64,000 nucleotides of DNA from Nitrobacter sp051912485 (GTDB lineage Bacteria > Pseudomonadota > Alphaproteobacteria > Rhizobiales > Xanthobacteraceae), in assembly GCF_051912485.1 (NCBI RefSeq), contig NZ_CP196822.1, positions 3,224,001 through 3,288,000 on the forward strand, read 5' to 3'. The position numbers were made by a program, and so were the translations under genes. Below are positions 7,538 to 16,224 of the stretch, piece by piece. The notes beneath the pieces were generated by a model, which was not told the DNA's origin, ran no database searches, and saw nothing but the letters and a program-made list of their open reading frames with translations. Positions within the stretch are counted from its first letter, which is position 1; each line of letters opens with the position of its first letter.

Positions 7538-8494
7538 ATGACGTCTGACAAAACCTCCGATGCGAAGCTGACGAATCTGTTCCTCGACATGCTGGCTGCC
7601 GAGCAAGGCGCCGGCGAGAACACGCTCAGCGCCTACCGTCGCGACCTCGAGGATTTTTCCGCGTTCCTCGCGCATGCGGGGCAGAATTTCGTCGCCGCCG
7701 AAACCCAGACGTTGCGGGATTATCTCGGCGATCTCGACGTCAGGGGTTTCAAGTCATCGAGCGTCGCACGGCGTCTGTCGGCGATGCGTCACCTGTTTCG
7801 TTTTCTGCTGAGCGAGCGCATCAGAGGCGACGATCCCGCCGCCATCCTGTCGGGACCGAAGCGCGGACGGAGCCTGCCGAAAGTGCTGTCGATAGCGGAT
7901 GTCGATCGCCTCCTCGCGCGCGCAAAAGCGGCGATCGATACGCCCGATGCCTCAACCGCCCAGCGATCACGCGCCGCACGGCTGTATTGCCTGCTCGAAG
8001 TGCTCTATGCCACCGGGCTGCGCGTGTCCGAACTGGTCTCGCTGCCGCTGTCGGCAGCGCGGCGCGACGCCCGCATGATCGTGGTGAGCGGCAAGGGGAA
8101 CAAGGAGCGGTTGGTGCCGCTGAACGAGGCGTCGCGGCAGGCGATGACCGATTATCTCGCCGCGATGGACGATCAGCGCGGTGCGGGCAAGGCCGCGGCG
8201 CGGCCCAAGTGGCTGTTCCCGTCGTTCGGCGAAAGCGGCTACCTGACACGGCAGCACTTTGCGCGCGAACTCAAGGAGCTGGCGGCGGCGGCCGGTCTCG
8301 CCCCCCGGCTGGTCTCGCCGCACGTGCTGCGTCATGCCTTCGCGAGCCACCTGCTGCATAACGGCGCGGACTTGCGAATCGTGCAGACGCTGCTCGGCCA
8401 CACCGACATCTCAACCACGCAAATCTACACCCACGTTGTGGAAGAGCGGCTGAAAAGCCTGGTGCGCGACCTGCACCCGCTGGCGGAGACCTGA
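7538..8494 (+). CDS. xerD: Site-specific tyrosine recombinase XerD
   Basis: A 318-residue tyrosine recombinase with a SAM-like N-terminal core-binding domain (~15-105) and a catalytic domain. Catalytic residues are visible: Arg in YATGLRVSELVSL, Lys in VSGKGNKER, the HxLRH box (SPHVLRHAFASHLL), His in LLGHTDISTTQIYTH, and Tyr in that same segment. XerD with XerC resolves chromosome dimers at dif during division. The length and close match to the Xer type argue for the housekeeping recombinase rather than a prophage integrase; there is no att duplication or phage gene nearby. It is divergent from aroK-aroB. Confidence 0.93.
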   Translation: MTSDKTSDAKLTNLFLDMLAAEQGAGENTLSAYRRDLEDFSAFLAHAGQNFVAAETQTLRDYLGDLDVRGFKSSSVARRLSAMRHLFRFLLSERIRGDDPAAILSGPKRGRSLPKVLSIADVDRLLARAKAAIDTPDASTAQRSRAARLYCLLEVLYATGLRVSELVSLPLSAARRDARMIVVSGKGNKERLVPLNEASRQAMTDYLAAMDDQRGAGKAAARPKWLFPSFGESGYLTRQHFARELKELAAAAGLAPRLVSPHVLRHAFASHLLHNGADLRIVQTLLGHTDISTTQIYTHVVEERLKSLVRDLHPLAET

Positions 8495-8756
8495 CTGGCG
8501 CTCACGCGACGGCCAAATCCGACCTTGAAACCCCAGCCATGCCGGAGTTTCCTTTATTATACGACGGTCAGGCGAAAGAGCCCGTCCTCGCTCCGGACTT
8601 GACTTCACGCCGATCAGCCGCGAAAGAGCGCAGCGCCTCCCGCCAGCAGCCGATCCAAGCGTCTCTGCCAAACTATCTAAACGTTTGAATTAAAGGATTT
8701 TTTCCGTCCCCACCGATAACTTTCGTCCCCTGACACGTTCGTCCTATATTGCTGGA

Positions 8757-9719
8757 ATGCCGGACCCCATGCGCAGTTACCTCGATTTCGAAAAGCCCGT
8801 CGCCGAACTCGATTCCAAGATCGATGAACTCCGTGCGCTCGCCGCCTCCGGCAGTGACATCGGCGAGGAGATTTCGAGCATCGAGGACAAGGCCGCGCAG
8901 GCGCTCAAAGACCTCTACGACAGCCTGACGCCGTGGCAGAAAACCCAGGTGGCGCGGCACCCGCAGCGGCCGCACTTCTCCGATTTCATCAAGGGCCTGA
9001 TCACCGAGTTCACGCCGCTGGCCGGAGACCGCAAGTTCGGTGAGGACGAGGCGCTGATCGGCGGCTTCGGACGCTTCCGCGGCGAGAGCATCTGCGTCAT
9101 CGGTCAGGAAAAAGGCGCGACCACCGAGAGCCGGCTGAAACACAATTTCGGGATGGCGCGGCCCGAAGGTTACCGCAAGGCGGTCCGGCTGATGGAAATG
9201 GCCGACCGCTTCGACATTCCCGTATTGTCACTGGTCGATTCCGCCGGAGCCTATCCCGGCATCGGCGCTGAGGAGCGCGGTCAGGCCGAGGCGATCGCAC
9301 GCTCGACCGACACCTGCCTGTCGCTCGGCGTCGCCAATATCGCCGTCATCATCGGCGAGGGCGGCTCGGGTGGCGCGATCGCGATCGCGACCGCCAACCG
9401 CGTGCTGATGCTGGAACATGCGATCTATAGCGTGATCTCGCCGGAAGCGGCGTCGTCGATTCTCTGGCGCGACGGCAGCAAGGCACAGGAAGCCGCGACC
9501 AACATGAAAATCACCGCACAGGACCTGCTGCGGTTCGGCGTGATCGACGCCATCCTCAAGGAGCCGCCGGGGGGCGCCCATCGCGATCCAGCTGCAGTGA
9601 TCGCGCTCACCGGCGACGCCATTGCCGAGGCCTTCACCGATCTGCGCAATCTGGACCGCGACGCGCTTCGCAAGCAGCGCCGCCAGAAATTCCTCGATAT
9701 CGGGCGCAAACTGGGCTGA
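8757..9719 (+). CDS. accA: Acetyl-CoA carboxylase carboxyltransferase subunit alpha
   Basis: A 320-residue alpha subunit of the carboxyltransferase that moves the carboxyl group from biotin to acetyl-CoA, first step of fatty-acid synthesis; it works as a heterotetramer with AccD. Family segments include YLDFEKPVAELDSKIDEL, the carboxyltransferase core VLSLVDSAGAYPGIGAEERG, and the oxyanion-forming glycines IIGEGGSGGAIAIA. I use ATG 8757, but a TATATT hexamer at 8745-8750 lies so close that the transcript may begin at about this ATG; the second ATG at 8769 (MRSYLDFEKP) also fits the family. accD and accB/C are not in the window. Confidence 0.95.
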   Translation: MPDPMRSYLDFEKPVAELDSKIDELRALAASGSDIGEEISSIEDKAAQALKDLYDSLTPWQKTQVARHPQRPHFSDFIKGLITEFTPLAGDRKFGEDEALIGGFGRFRGESICVIGQEKGATTESRLKHNFGMARPEGYRKAVRLMEMADRFDIPVLSLVDSAGAYPGIGAEERGQAEAIARSTDTCLSLGVANIAVIIGEGGSGGAIAIATANRVLMLEHAIYSVISPEAASSILWRDGSKAQEAATNMKITAQDLLRFGVIDAILKEPPGGAHRDPAAVIALTGDAIAEAFTDLRNLDRDALRKQRRQKFLDIGRKLG

Positions 9720-9982
9720 GCACACGACGCATCCGCCAGGATAGGACCTCGACGGCTCCGGACCGGCGGAGACCGCGTTTCCGGCCCCGGACGCTATGGT
9801 TCGGCAGCTCAAATCGGGCTTTTTGCGCATTCGGGCCGAAACTGCCCTATTTCAGCCCGGTACCGAATATTTAACTTCCGTTCACCATCGTTGCCATGGA
9901 TTTGGTCGCGCCGGCCGGCCCGGCTTGCGGGGCCGCAGGCTTAAGGATAATATTTTATTCAATGGCTTGGGGCATGGACGCC

Positions 9983-11521
9983 ATGAATTCGGGGTGCAGG
10001 CTTGCCCGTCGCTTGCGGAGCTTTGCTTTGATCCATCGCACGGCTTTGATCCATCGCACGCTTGGTCGCGCGATCATGACGTCGGCCGTGCTCGCGTCCG
10101 GCGCGCTTCTCGCCGGCTGCAACGGCGAGGACGCTTCGCTCGCGAGCAACGCCAAGGCCAACCAGCCCGTCCCACCCAAGCTCATCGCCGCCATGACCGA
10201 AAAGGACATGGAGCTGCAGTCGCCGATCCTGGTTCGCCTGTTCAAGCAGGAAGCCGAGCTCGAGGTTTGGAAGCAGGACCGGTCCGGCAAGTTCGCCTTA
10301 CTCAAGACCTACCCGATCTGCCGCTGGTCCGGCGATCTCGGCCCGAAGACGCGTGAAGGCGACCGCCAGGCCCCGGAAGGTTTCTACAACATCACCCCGG
10401 CGCAGATGAATCCGCGCTCGGCCTACTATCTCTCGTTCAATACCGGCTATCCGAACGCCTTCGACAAGTCGCTGGGGCGCACCGGTTCCGAGCTGATGGT
10501 GCATGGCGACTGCTCCTCGCGCGGTTGCTACGCGATGACCGACGAGCAGATCGCGGAAATCTACGCGCTCGGCCGTGAATCGTTCTTTGGCGGCCAGCGC
10601 GCCTTCCAGTTTCAGGCCTATCCGTTCCACATGACAGCGGCGAATCTTGCGAAACATCGCAATAATCCGAACATGCCTTTCTGGAAGATGATCAAGGAAG
10701 GCAACGATCACTTCGAGGTCACGCATCAGGCGCCGAAGGTCGAGTTCTGCGAGCACAAGTACGTATTCGATCCGGCGCCCCCGCCCGGCTCCACCAAGCC
10801 GCTGGACTTCAATGCCTCGGCAACCTGCCCGGCCTACGTGGTTCCCGACGACATCGCGAGTGCCGTGCGCGAGAAGCAGCAGCAGGACAACACAGAGCTC
10901 GCGAAGCTGATCTCGAAGGGAACGCCGGTAGCGAGGCTCAACACCGGGATCGACGGCGGCATGAACCGCGTGTTCGCCGCCAAGCTCCCGGAAGCTCAGA
11001 CGGGGCTGTCAGACCCGGCTGAACCCGGCCTGAAGCTCACGGCTTACTCGCCGGCGCCAGGCACCATTCCGCCGAGCGTCAATCCGCCGCGCGATTCTGC
11101 AGCGGCAACGGTCGCGACCGCATACGAACCGGAGGCCGACGCGACGCGGCCGTCGTCATCGCTGCTCGCTCCTTCCGCACCGAACAACATCTTCAGCAAC
11201 CTCGCCCGCAAGATCGGTTTCGGCACCGCCGACACTACCGCGACGACCGCCACCACAACCACGCAGCCCACTCCAGCCAAGCCGAAGACGGCAGCTCCCA
11301 AACAAAACACTCCGCATCGCACGACCCTGGCCGAGAAGCATGCACCGGCCACGACGGCAGAAAAGACGGCTGACAAAGCAGGCAAGTCTAAGGTCGCCAC
11401 CGCGCGGCCACCGCTCAAGCCCGCAGTCGACGCGCCCACCCCCGCGACGGCTTCGATTCCGAGCGCAGCGCCGGTAGCGTCATCGAACTCGTTCGACAGC
11501 CGCTTCACGGCATTCCGGTAA
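9983..11521 (+). CDS. Lipoprotein L,D-transpeptidase family protein (YafK/YkuD type)
   Basis: About 512 residues. The N terminus has basic residues, a hydrophobic stretch and a lipobox (ASGALLAGC), so it is probably an envelope lipoprotein. The catalytic core at ~110-210 has the YkuD-type His/Cys motif HGDCSSRGCYAM with the nucleophilic cysteine in SRGC. Such enzymes form or cut meso-DAP crosslinks or attach proteins to peptidoglycan. The last ~180 residues are a low-complexity Thr/Ala/Pro/Lys-rich tail, a likely wall-spanning or flexible region. Start is uncertain: ATG 9983 (MNSGCRLARR) is chosen; 9974 and 10076 are alternatives. An in-frame 18-bp tandem duplication (10025-10060) lengthens the n-region. 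Confidence 0.82.
   Translation: MNSGCRLARRLRSFALIHRTALIHRTLGRAIMTSAVLASGALLAGCNGEDASLASNAKANQPVPPKLIAAMTEKDMELQSPILVRLFKQEAELEVWKQDRSGKFALLKTYPICRWSGDLGPKTREGDRQAPEGFYNITPAQMNPRSAYYLSFNTGYPNAFDKSLGRTGSELMVHGDCSSRGCYAMTDEQIAEIYALGRESFFGGQRAFQFQAYPFHMTAANLAKHRNNPNMPFWKMIKEGNDHFEVTHQAPKVEFCEHKYVFDPAPPPGSTKPLDFNASATCPAYVVPDDIASAVREKQQQDNTELAKLISKGTPVARLNTGIDGGMNRVFAAKLPEAQTGLSDPAEPGLKLTAYSPAPGTIPPSVNPPRDSAAATVATAYEPEADATRPSSSLLAPSAPNNIFSNLARKIGFGTADTTATTATTTTQPTPAKPKTAAPKQNTPHRTTLAEKHAPATTAEKTADKAGKSKVATARPPLKPAVDAPTPATASIPSAAPVASSNSFDSRFTAFR
10025..10060 (+). repeat. 18-bp perfect tandem duplication in the L,D-transpeptidase signal region
   Basis: Two identical adjacent 18-bp copies (GCTTTGATCCATCGCACG), encoding ALIHRT twice, upstream of the lipobox. 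Confidence 0.95.
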
Positions 11522-11530
11522 AGATATGCC

Positions 11531-11555
11531 GTCATGCCCGCGAAAGCAGGCATCC
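11531..11555. repeat. Short GC-rich palindrome (ATGCCCGCG / CGGGCAT type)
   Basis: A small inverted repeat (ATGCCCGCGAAAGCAGGCAT) just after the L,D-transpeptidase stop. It is related to the copy at 17945-17973. It has no T run, so I do not call it a terminator. Confidence 0.6.
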
Positions 11556-11718
11556 CGTATTCCAGAGCACAGATAATAGGAGCAGATATCGCGATGTACG
11601 GGATCATCCGCGTTCGCAGATGATGACGATATCGATACGTGGCTAGTGTCGCCCCTCCCCACCTGCGCAACGATTGTTTCGCTTAGGAGGGATAAGAAAT
11701 CAGCGTATCCGCCCGCCC

Positions 11719-14580
11719 TCAGCCGTAGCGGCCGTGGCAGTGCTTGTACTTCTTGCCCGAGCCGCAGGGACAATCCTCGTTGCGGCCCACCTTGCCCCAC
11801 TTCGCGGGATTGCCCGGATCGCGGCTGGAACGGTCCGCATTCACCGCCGGCGCCAGCGATGCCTGGGCAAAATTGCTTTGCGCGAACGCCATCTCGTCCT
11901 CGCCGGTATTGGGATCGAGCTTGTGGGCCTCCATCGCGGGCAACACCGGTTGCTCTTCTTCGGGCGGCACGATTTCGACGCGCATCAGTTGCCCCGTCAC
12001 CGCCTCGCGCAGATGCGCAATCAGGGCCTCGAACAACGAGAAGGCTTCCGACTTGTATTCCTGCAGCGGATCGCGCTGGCCGTAGCCACGCAGGCCGATG
12101 ACCTGGCGCAGATGATCCAGCATCACCAGGTGTTCGCGCCAGAGATGATCGAGGGTCTGCAGAAGAATGGTCTTTTCGACGTAGCGCATGACATCGGGAC
12201 CCCATTGCCCGACCTTGGCCGCCATATGCTCGTCGACGCGACTTTCGATGCGCGACAGCAACTCCTCGTCGGCGATGCCCTCTTCCGCGGCCCACTCGTC
12301 GACCGGCAGATCGACCTCGAGCACCCGCTTCAGCTCTTCTTTCAGGCCGACGACGTCCCATTGCTCGGCATACTGGTTTTCCGGCACGTGCTTGGTGACG
12401 AGGTCCTCGACAAACGCATGGCGCATGTCGGCGATCGTTTCCGCGACGCTTTCGTTCTTCATCAGATCGACACGCTGATCGAAGATCACCTTGCGCTGGT
12501 CGTTCTGCACGTCGTCGTATTTCAGCAAGTTCTTGCGGATGTCGAAGTTGCGCGCCTCGACCTTCTGCTGCGCCTTCTCCAGCGCCTTGTTGATCCAGGG
12601 ATGGGTGATCGCCTCGCCTTCCTTGAGGCCGAGCCGCTGCAGCATGGTGTCGAGCCGGTCGGACCCGAAGATCCGCATCAGGTCGTCTTCCAGCGACAGG
12701 AAGAATTTCGAGCGGCCCGGGTCGCCCTGGCGGCCGGAGCGGCCACGCAACTGGTTGTCGATGCGGCGCGACTCGTGACGTTCGGAACCGATGATGTAGA
12801 GGCCGCCGGGCCGGGTCACGGTCTTGGCCGGCTTTGAGCCTTTGGCCGGCTCGATCTCGACGACGTCCTCGGCCTTGAGCACCATTTCGCGGAAGCGTTC
12901 GATATCGGCCTTGATTTCCTCGATCTTCGCGTGCTTCCCCGCCTCGTCGGCAATGTCGGCGGTCTCGTGCTGGGCACGCATCTCCAGCGAGCCGCCGAGC
13001 TTGATGTCAGTGCCGCGGCCGGCCATGTTGGTCGCGATGGTGATCGCGCCGGGCACGCCGGCCTCAGCGACGATATAGGCTTCCTGCTCGTGGAAACGAG
13101 CATTCAGCACCGCAAACAGCTTCGCCGGCTTGCTGGCGCGGGCCGCCGCGTAGAGCTTTCGCATCGATTTGGGATCAGTGAAGTCGATCTGCTTGTAGCC
13201 GTTCTTCTTCAGATATTCGGCGAGCACTTCCGATTTCTCGATCGAGGCGGTGCCGACCAGCACCGGCTGCATCCGGGCGTTGGCGCGCTCGACCTCCGCC
13301 AAGATCGCGGCGTACTTCTCGTTCTGGGTCCGGTAGACCTCATCGTCCTCGTCGAGACGCGCGATCGGCAGGTTGGTCGGGATTTCGACGACCTCGAGCT
13401 TGTAGATGTCGGCCAGTTCGTCGGCTTCCGTCAACGCGGTGCCGGTCATGCCCGCGAGCTTCTTGTACATCCGGAAGTAGTTCTGGAAGGTGATCGAGGC
13501 GAGCGTCTGGTTCTCCGGCTGCACCGGCTGATGCTCTTTCGCCTCCAGCGCCTGATGCAGGCCTTCCGAATAGCGACGGCCCGGCATCATGCGGCCGGTG
13601 AATTCGTCGATGATGACGACCTCGCCATCGCGGACGATGTAGTCCTTGTCGCGGGTGAACAGAGAGTGCGCGCGAAGCGCCTGGCCGATGTGGTGAACGA
13701 CGGAGACGTTCTCGACGTCGTAGAGCGACTCGCCCTTGAGCTGGCCGGCCTCGCGCAGCAGCGTCTCGATCTTCTCCATGCCGGCTTCGGTGAGCGTCGC
13801 CGTGCGCTGCTTCTCGTCGACCTCGTAGTCAATCACCTTCTCGAGGTTCGGCATGAAGGTATCGATGGTGTTGTAGAATTCCGAGCGGTCGTCGAGCGGG
13901 CCGGAAATGATCAGCGGCGTCCGCGCCTCGTCGATCAGAATCGAGTCGACCTCGTCGACGATGGCGAAGAAGTGCTCGCGCTGGACCATATCCTCCAGCC
14001 GGTACTTCATGTTGTCGCGCAGATAGTCGAAGCCGTATTCGTTGTTGGTGCCGTAGGTGATGTCGCAGGCATAGGCCGCCTTGCGCTCGACATCGTCGAG
14101 GCCGTGGACGATCACGCCGGTGGTCAGCCCGAGGAAGGAGTAGATCTGCGCCATCCAGGCGGCGTCGCGGCGGGCGAGATAGTCGTTGACGGTGACGACG
14201 TGGACGCCCTTGCCGGCGAGCGCGTTGAGATAGACCGCAAGCGTGGCGACCAGCGTCTTGCCTTCGCCGGTCTTCATCTCGGCGATGTCGCCCTCGTGCA
14301 GCACCATGCCGCCGATCAACTGCACGTCGAAGTGGCGCTGGCCGAGAGTTCGCTTGCCGGCTTCGCGCACGGTGGCGAAGGCGGGAACGAGGAGATCGTC
14401 GAGGCTCGTGCCGTTCGCGAGTTGCTGTTTGAATTCGTCGGTGCGCGCCCGCAGCGCTTCGTCGGACAGCGCGGCGATTTCGGACTCGAGGGCGTTGATG
14501 GCTTTGACGCGGGACTGATATCCCTTGATCCGCCGATCGTTGGCGGAACCGAAAAACTTGCGGGCAAGCGCGCCGATCAT
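11719..14580 (-). CDS. secA: Preprotein translocase ATPase SecA
   Basis: A 953-residue motor ATPase that drives unfolded proteins through SecYEG. Walker A is KTGEGKTLVATLA and the DEAD-like box is DEVDSILIDEARTPL. The preprotein-crosslinking domain, helicase-like NBD2 (TNMAGRGTDIKLGG) and scaffold/wing domains follow in normal order. The C terminus carries the zinc-binding SecB/lipid-contact tail CPCGSGKKYKHCHG, so the protein is complete. The gene is divergent from the parvulin foldase gene, a common alphaproteobacterial arrangement that groups export and periplasmic folding. A palindromic element (14630-14704) lies in its upstream region. Confidence 0.98.
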   Translation of the reverse strand: MIGALARKFFGSANDRRIKGYQSRVKAINALESEIAALSDEALRARTDEFKQQLANGTSLDDLLVPAFATVREAGKRTLGQRHFDVQLIGGMVLHEGDIAEMKTGEGKTLVATLAVYLNALAGKGVHVVTVNDYLARRDAAWMAQIYSFLGLTTGVIVHGLDDVERKAAYACDITYGTNNEYGFDYLRDNMKYRLEDMVQREHFFAIVDEVDSILIDEARTPLIISGPLDDRSEFYNTIDTFMPNLEKVIDYEVDEKQRTATLTEAGMEKIETLLREAGQLKGESLYDVENVSVVHHIGQALRAHSLFTRDKDYIVRDGEVVIIDEFTGRMMPGRRYSEGLHQALEAKEHQPVQPENQTLASITFQNYFRMYKKLAGMTGTALTEADELADIYKLEVVEIPTNLPIARLDEDDEVYRTQNEKYAAILAEVERANARMQPVLVGTASIEKSEVLAEYLKKNGYKQIDFTDPKSMRKLYAAARASKPAKLFAVLNARFHEQEAYIVAEAGVPGAITIATNMAGRGTDIKLGGSLEMRAQHETADIADEAGKHAKIEEIKADIERFREMVLKAEDVVEIEPAKGSKPAKTVTRPGGLYIIGSERHESRRIDNQLRGRSGRQGDPGRSKFFLSLEDDLMRIFGSDRLDTMLQRLGLKEGEAITHPWINKALEKAQQKVEARNFDIRKNLLKYDDVQNDQRKVIFDQRVDLMKNESVAETIADMRHAFVEDLVTKHVPENQYAEQWDVVGLKEELKRVLEVDLPVDEWAAEEGIADEELLSRIESRVDEHMAAKVGQWGPDVMRYVEKTILLQTLDHLWREHLVMLDHLRQVIGLRGYGQRDPLQEYKSEAFSLFEALIAHLREAVTGQLMRVEIVPPEEEQPVLPAMEAHKLDPNTGEDEMAFAQSNFAQASLAPAVNADRSSRDPGNPAKWGKVGRNEDCPCGSGKKYKHCHGRYG

Positions 14581-14629
14581 GCCTAATTCCTGTCTTCGCG
14601 GTTCGGCGTTGCAGCCATGTGGTGGTCTC

Positions 14630-14704
14630 CTAGTGTCCCGAATCCGAAGTTCGCCTTAATTCTGCAGCGCCTTCCGGAGCGAATTTCGGATTCATAGGGA
14701 CACC
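14630..14704. repeat. CTAG-type palindromic element E5
   Basis: A 75-bp hairpin with left end CTAGTGTCCC and right end GGGACACCAG, and inner arms GAATCCGAA / TTCGGATTC. It is related to E2. It lies 50 bp upstream of the secA start codon, in the divergent secA/foldase promoter region. Confidence 0.8.
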
Positions 14705-15039
14705 AGCAACTCAACTCATCGTGACGCATCAGGGCTGGAAATCCCGGAAGCCGAGCATCCGTGTCATGGGTTGAGATTCGGCGACCCGGGGTTCAATCGC
14801 AAAAGCACAGCCAAAACCCACCTTCGCTGTCGGCCCGGTCCGGCAGAGATATGGCCCACCCCGTGGGTTGTCAACGGTCGCCGGACCGCCGATTCGAAGC
14901 ACCCGCGGCGGAAACCGCGGCGGCCCGCCTGTCTGGAAATTCATGATTTTGACAGAGTTTTCGCGTTGCCAAGGCTGCATGATTGAGCGAGTGTCCGCCG
15001 TCCCAAAAACCACCTCCTCCTGGAGATCAAGGACTTCCC
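14705..15039. other. Upstream region of the parvulin foldase gene
   Basis: Apart from the repeat to its left, this stretch has no gene I can support. A TTGACA hexamer at 14949-14954 could be the -35 of a promoter reading into the foldase gene, but the expected -10 is weak. A short inverted repeat (CCGCGG-N6-CCGCGG) lies near 14903-14920. Confidence 0.3.
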
Positions 15040-15966
15040 ATGACCATCTCATTGCCCGCAACGAAACACAGCCTGCGCGTTCGCCTGGCGGCGTCCGCCC
15101 TCGGCGGCTGCCTGGCCGTGACCCTGCTCATCGGCACGCCGGTCCGCGCAGATGATTTGAATCCTGTGCTGGCAAAAGTTAACGGCTCCGAGATCCGCCA
15201 GAGCGACGTCAATGTCGCCGAAGAGGAATTGGGTCCGAGCCTCGCGCAGATGGACCCGGCAGCCAAGCAGGACAACGTGCTGTCGTTCCTGATCGATATG
15301 AAGATCATCGCCAAGGCCGCCGAGGACAAGAAGATCGAAAACAGCGAGGACTTCAAAAAACGGCTCGCCTTCACCCGCGACCGTCTGCTGATGGACAAGC
15401 TACTGGCATCCGAAGGCAAGGCGGCGATCACTCCCGACGCCATGAAGACAGTCTATGAGGACGCCTCCAAGCAGATCACCAGCGAACAGGAAGTGCATGC
15501 CCGCCACATCCTGGTGCCGACCGAGGAAGAGGCCAAAAAGATCGAGGACCAACTAAAGAAGGGCGCGGACTTCGCCGAACTCGCCAAGAAGGAATCCAAG
15601 GATCCCGGCGCCTCCGACGGCGGCGACCTCGGCTTCTTCACCAAGGAGCAGATGGTACCGGAATTTTCCCAGGTCGCCTTCGCGCTGGAGCCCGGCAAGA
15701 TTTCCGATCCGGTCAAGACCCAGTTCGGCTGGCACATCATCAAGGTCGAGGAGAAGCGCGCCCGCAAGGCCCCCGACTTCAATCAGGTGAAGCCGCAGAT
15801 CGAGCAGTATGTGACGCGCAAGGCGCAGGCCGATTACGTCGCCAAGCTGCGCGAGACGGCCAAGATCGAACGCATGGACAAGCCAACCGCTCCGGCGAAT
15901 GCAAGCGGGGACAAGGCCAGTTCCGCCAAACCCGCCGACAGCAAAATGGCGCCGGCGAAGAAGTAG
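15040..15966 (+). CDS. Periplasmic peptidylprolyl isomerase (parvulin/PpiC-SurA-like foldase)
   Basis: About 308 residues. It has a signal peptide (hydrophobic ~18-33, cleavage near VRADDL), a SurA N-terminal-like helical region, and a parvulin domain at ~140-235 with the hallmark HARHILVPTEEEAKKI and GGDLGFFTKEQMVPEF. It then has a Lys/Ala-rich low-complexity tail ending in PAKK. It should catalyse proline isomerisation of exported proteins in the periplasm. ATG 15040 is chosen because a GGAG-containing ribosome site precedes it; the frame is open 57 bases further upstream without a signal-like sequence. It is divergent from secA and followed by a strong terminator. Confidence 0.9.
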   Translation: MTISLPATKHSLRVRLAASALGGCLAVTLLIGTPVRADDLNPVLAKVNGSEIRQSDVNVAEEELGPSLAQMDPAAKQDNVLSFLIDMKIIAKAAEDKKIENSEDFKKRLAFTRDRLLMDKLLASEGKAAITPDAMKTVYEDASKQITSEQEVHARHILVPTEEEAKKIEDQLKKGADFAELAKKESKDPGASDGGDLGFFTKEQMVPEFSQVAFALEPGKISDPVKTQFGWHIIKVEEKRARKAPDFNQVKPQIEQYVTRKAQADYVAKLRETAKIERMDKPTAPANASGDKASSAKPADSKMAPAKK

Positions 15967-15990
15967 ATTCACGATCTAAAGTCCGAATCG

Positions 15991-16026
15991 ATGGGGCGGG
16001 ATGAACGATCATCCCGCCCCATTTTG
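15991..16026 (+). terminator. Rho-independent terminator after the parvulin gene
   Basis: A perfect 12-bp stem (ATGGGGCGGGAT / ATCCCGCCCCAT) with an 8-base loop, followed by TTTT. It sits 25 bp after the stop codon. Confidence 0.85.
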
Positions 16027-16038
16027 CATCCGGCTCTT

Positions 16039-16207
16039 TTCTTCCCTCTCCCCTTGTGGGAGAGGGTGGCGGAACGAGCGCAGCGAATTCGCGCCGGGCG
16101 GGGGTCATGGCACGTCATGCGAGCCGCCCTCACCCGCTTCGTGGCTTCGCCGCTCAGTACCCTCGCCCACCCCGCGCAGGTTCGCTGCGCTGGGGGAGAG
16201 GGAAGAA
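16039..16207. repeat. Palindrome-rich repeat element (CCCTCTCCCC family), copy 1
   Basis: About 169 bp with perfect 15-bp terminal inverted repeats (TTCTTCCCTCTCCCC / GGGGAGAGGGAAGAA) and inner small palindromes. It lies directly before the argJ start. Related copies are at 29195-29360 and, in shorter form, inside hrpB at 42089-42182. Confidence 0.8.
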
Positions 16208-16224
16208 ACGCCGAGACTCACCGC

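Noticed and set aside
7538..8494. Tyrosine recombinase as sign of a prophage or integrative element
   Set aside because: Length, motifs and neighbours are those of housekeeping XerD; there is no phage gene, tRNA or att-like duplication.
11641..11700. A further CTAGTGTC element before the secA 3' end
   Set aside because: The left edge resembles E2/E5 but no matching inverted arm follows, so it is not supported as a complete element.
12931..14586. 551-residue open frame antisense to secA
   Set aside because: Shadow of secA; sequence is low-complexity and shows no family signature.
15991..16224. Upstream extension of the argJ frame
   Set aside because: It translates a terminator and a palindromic repeat; the family start is at 16225.
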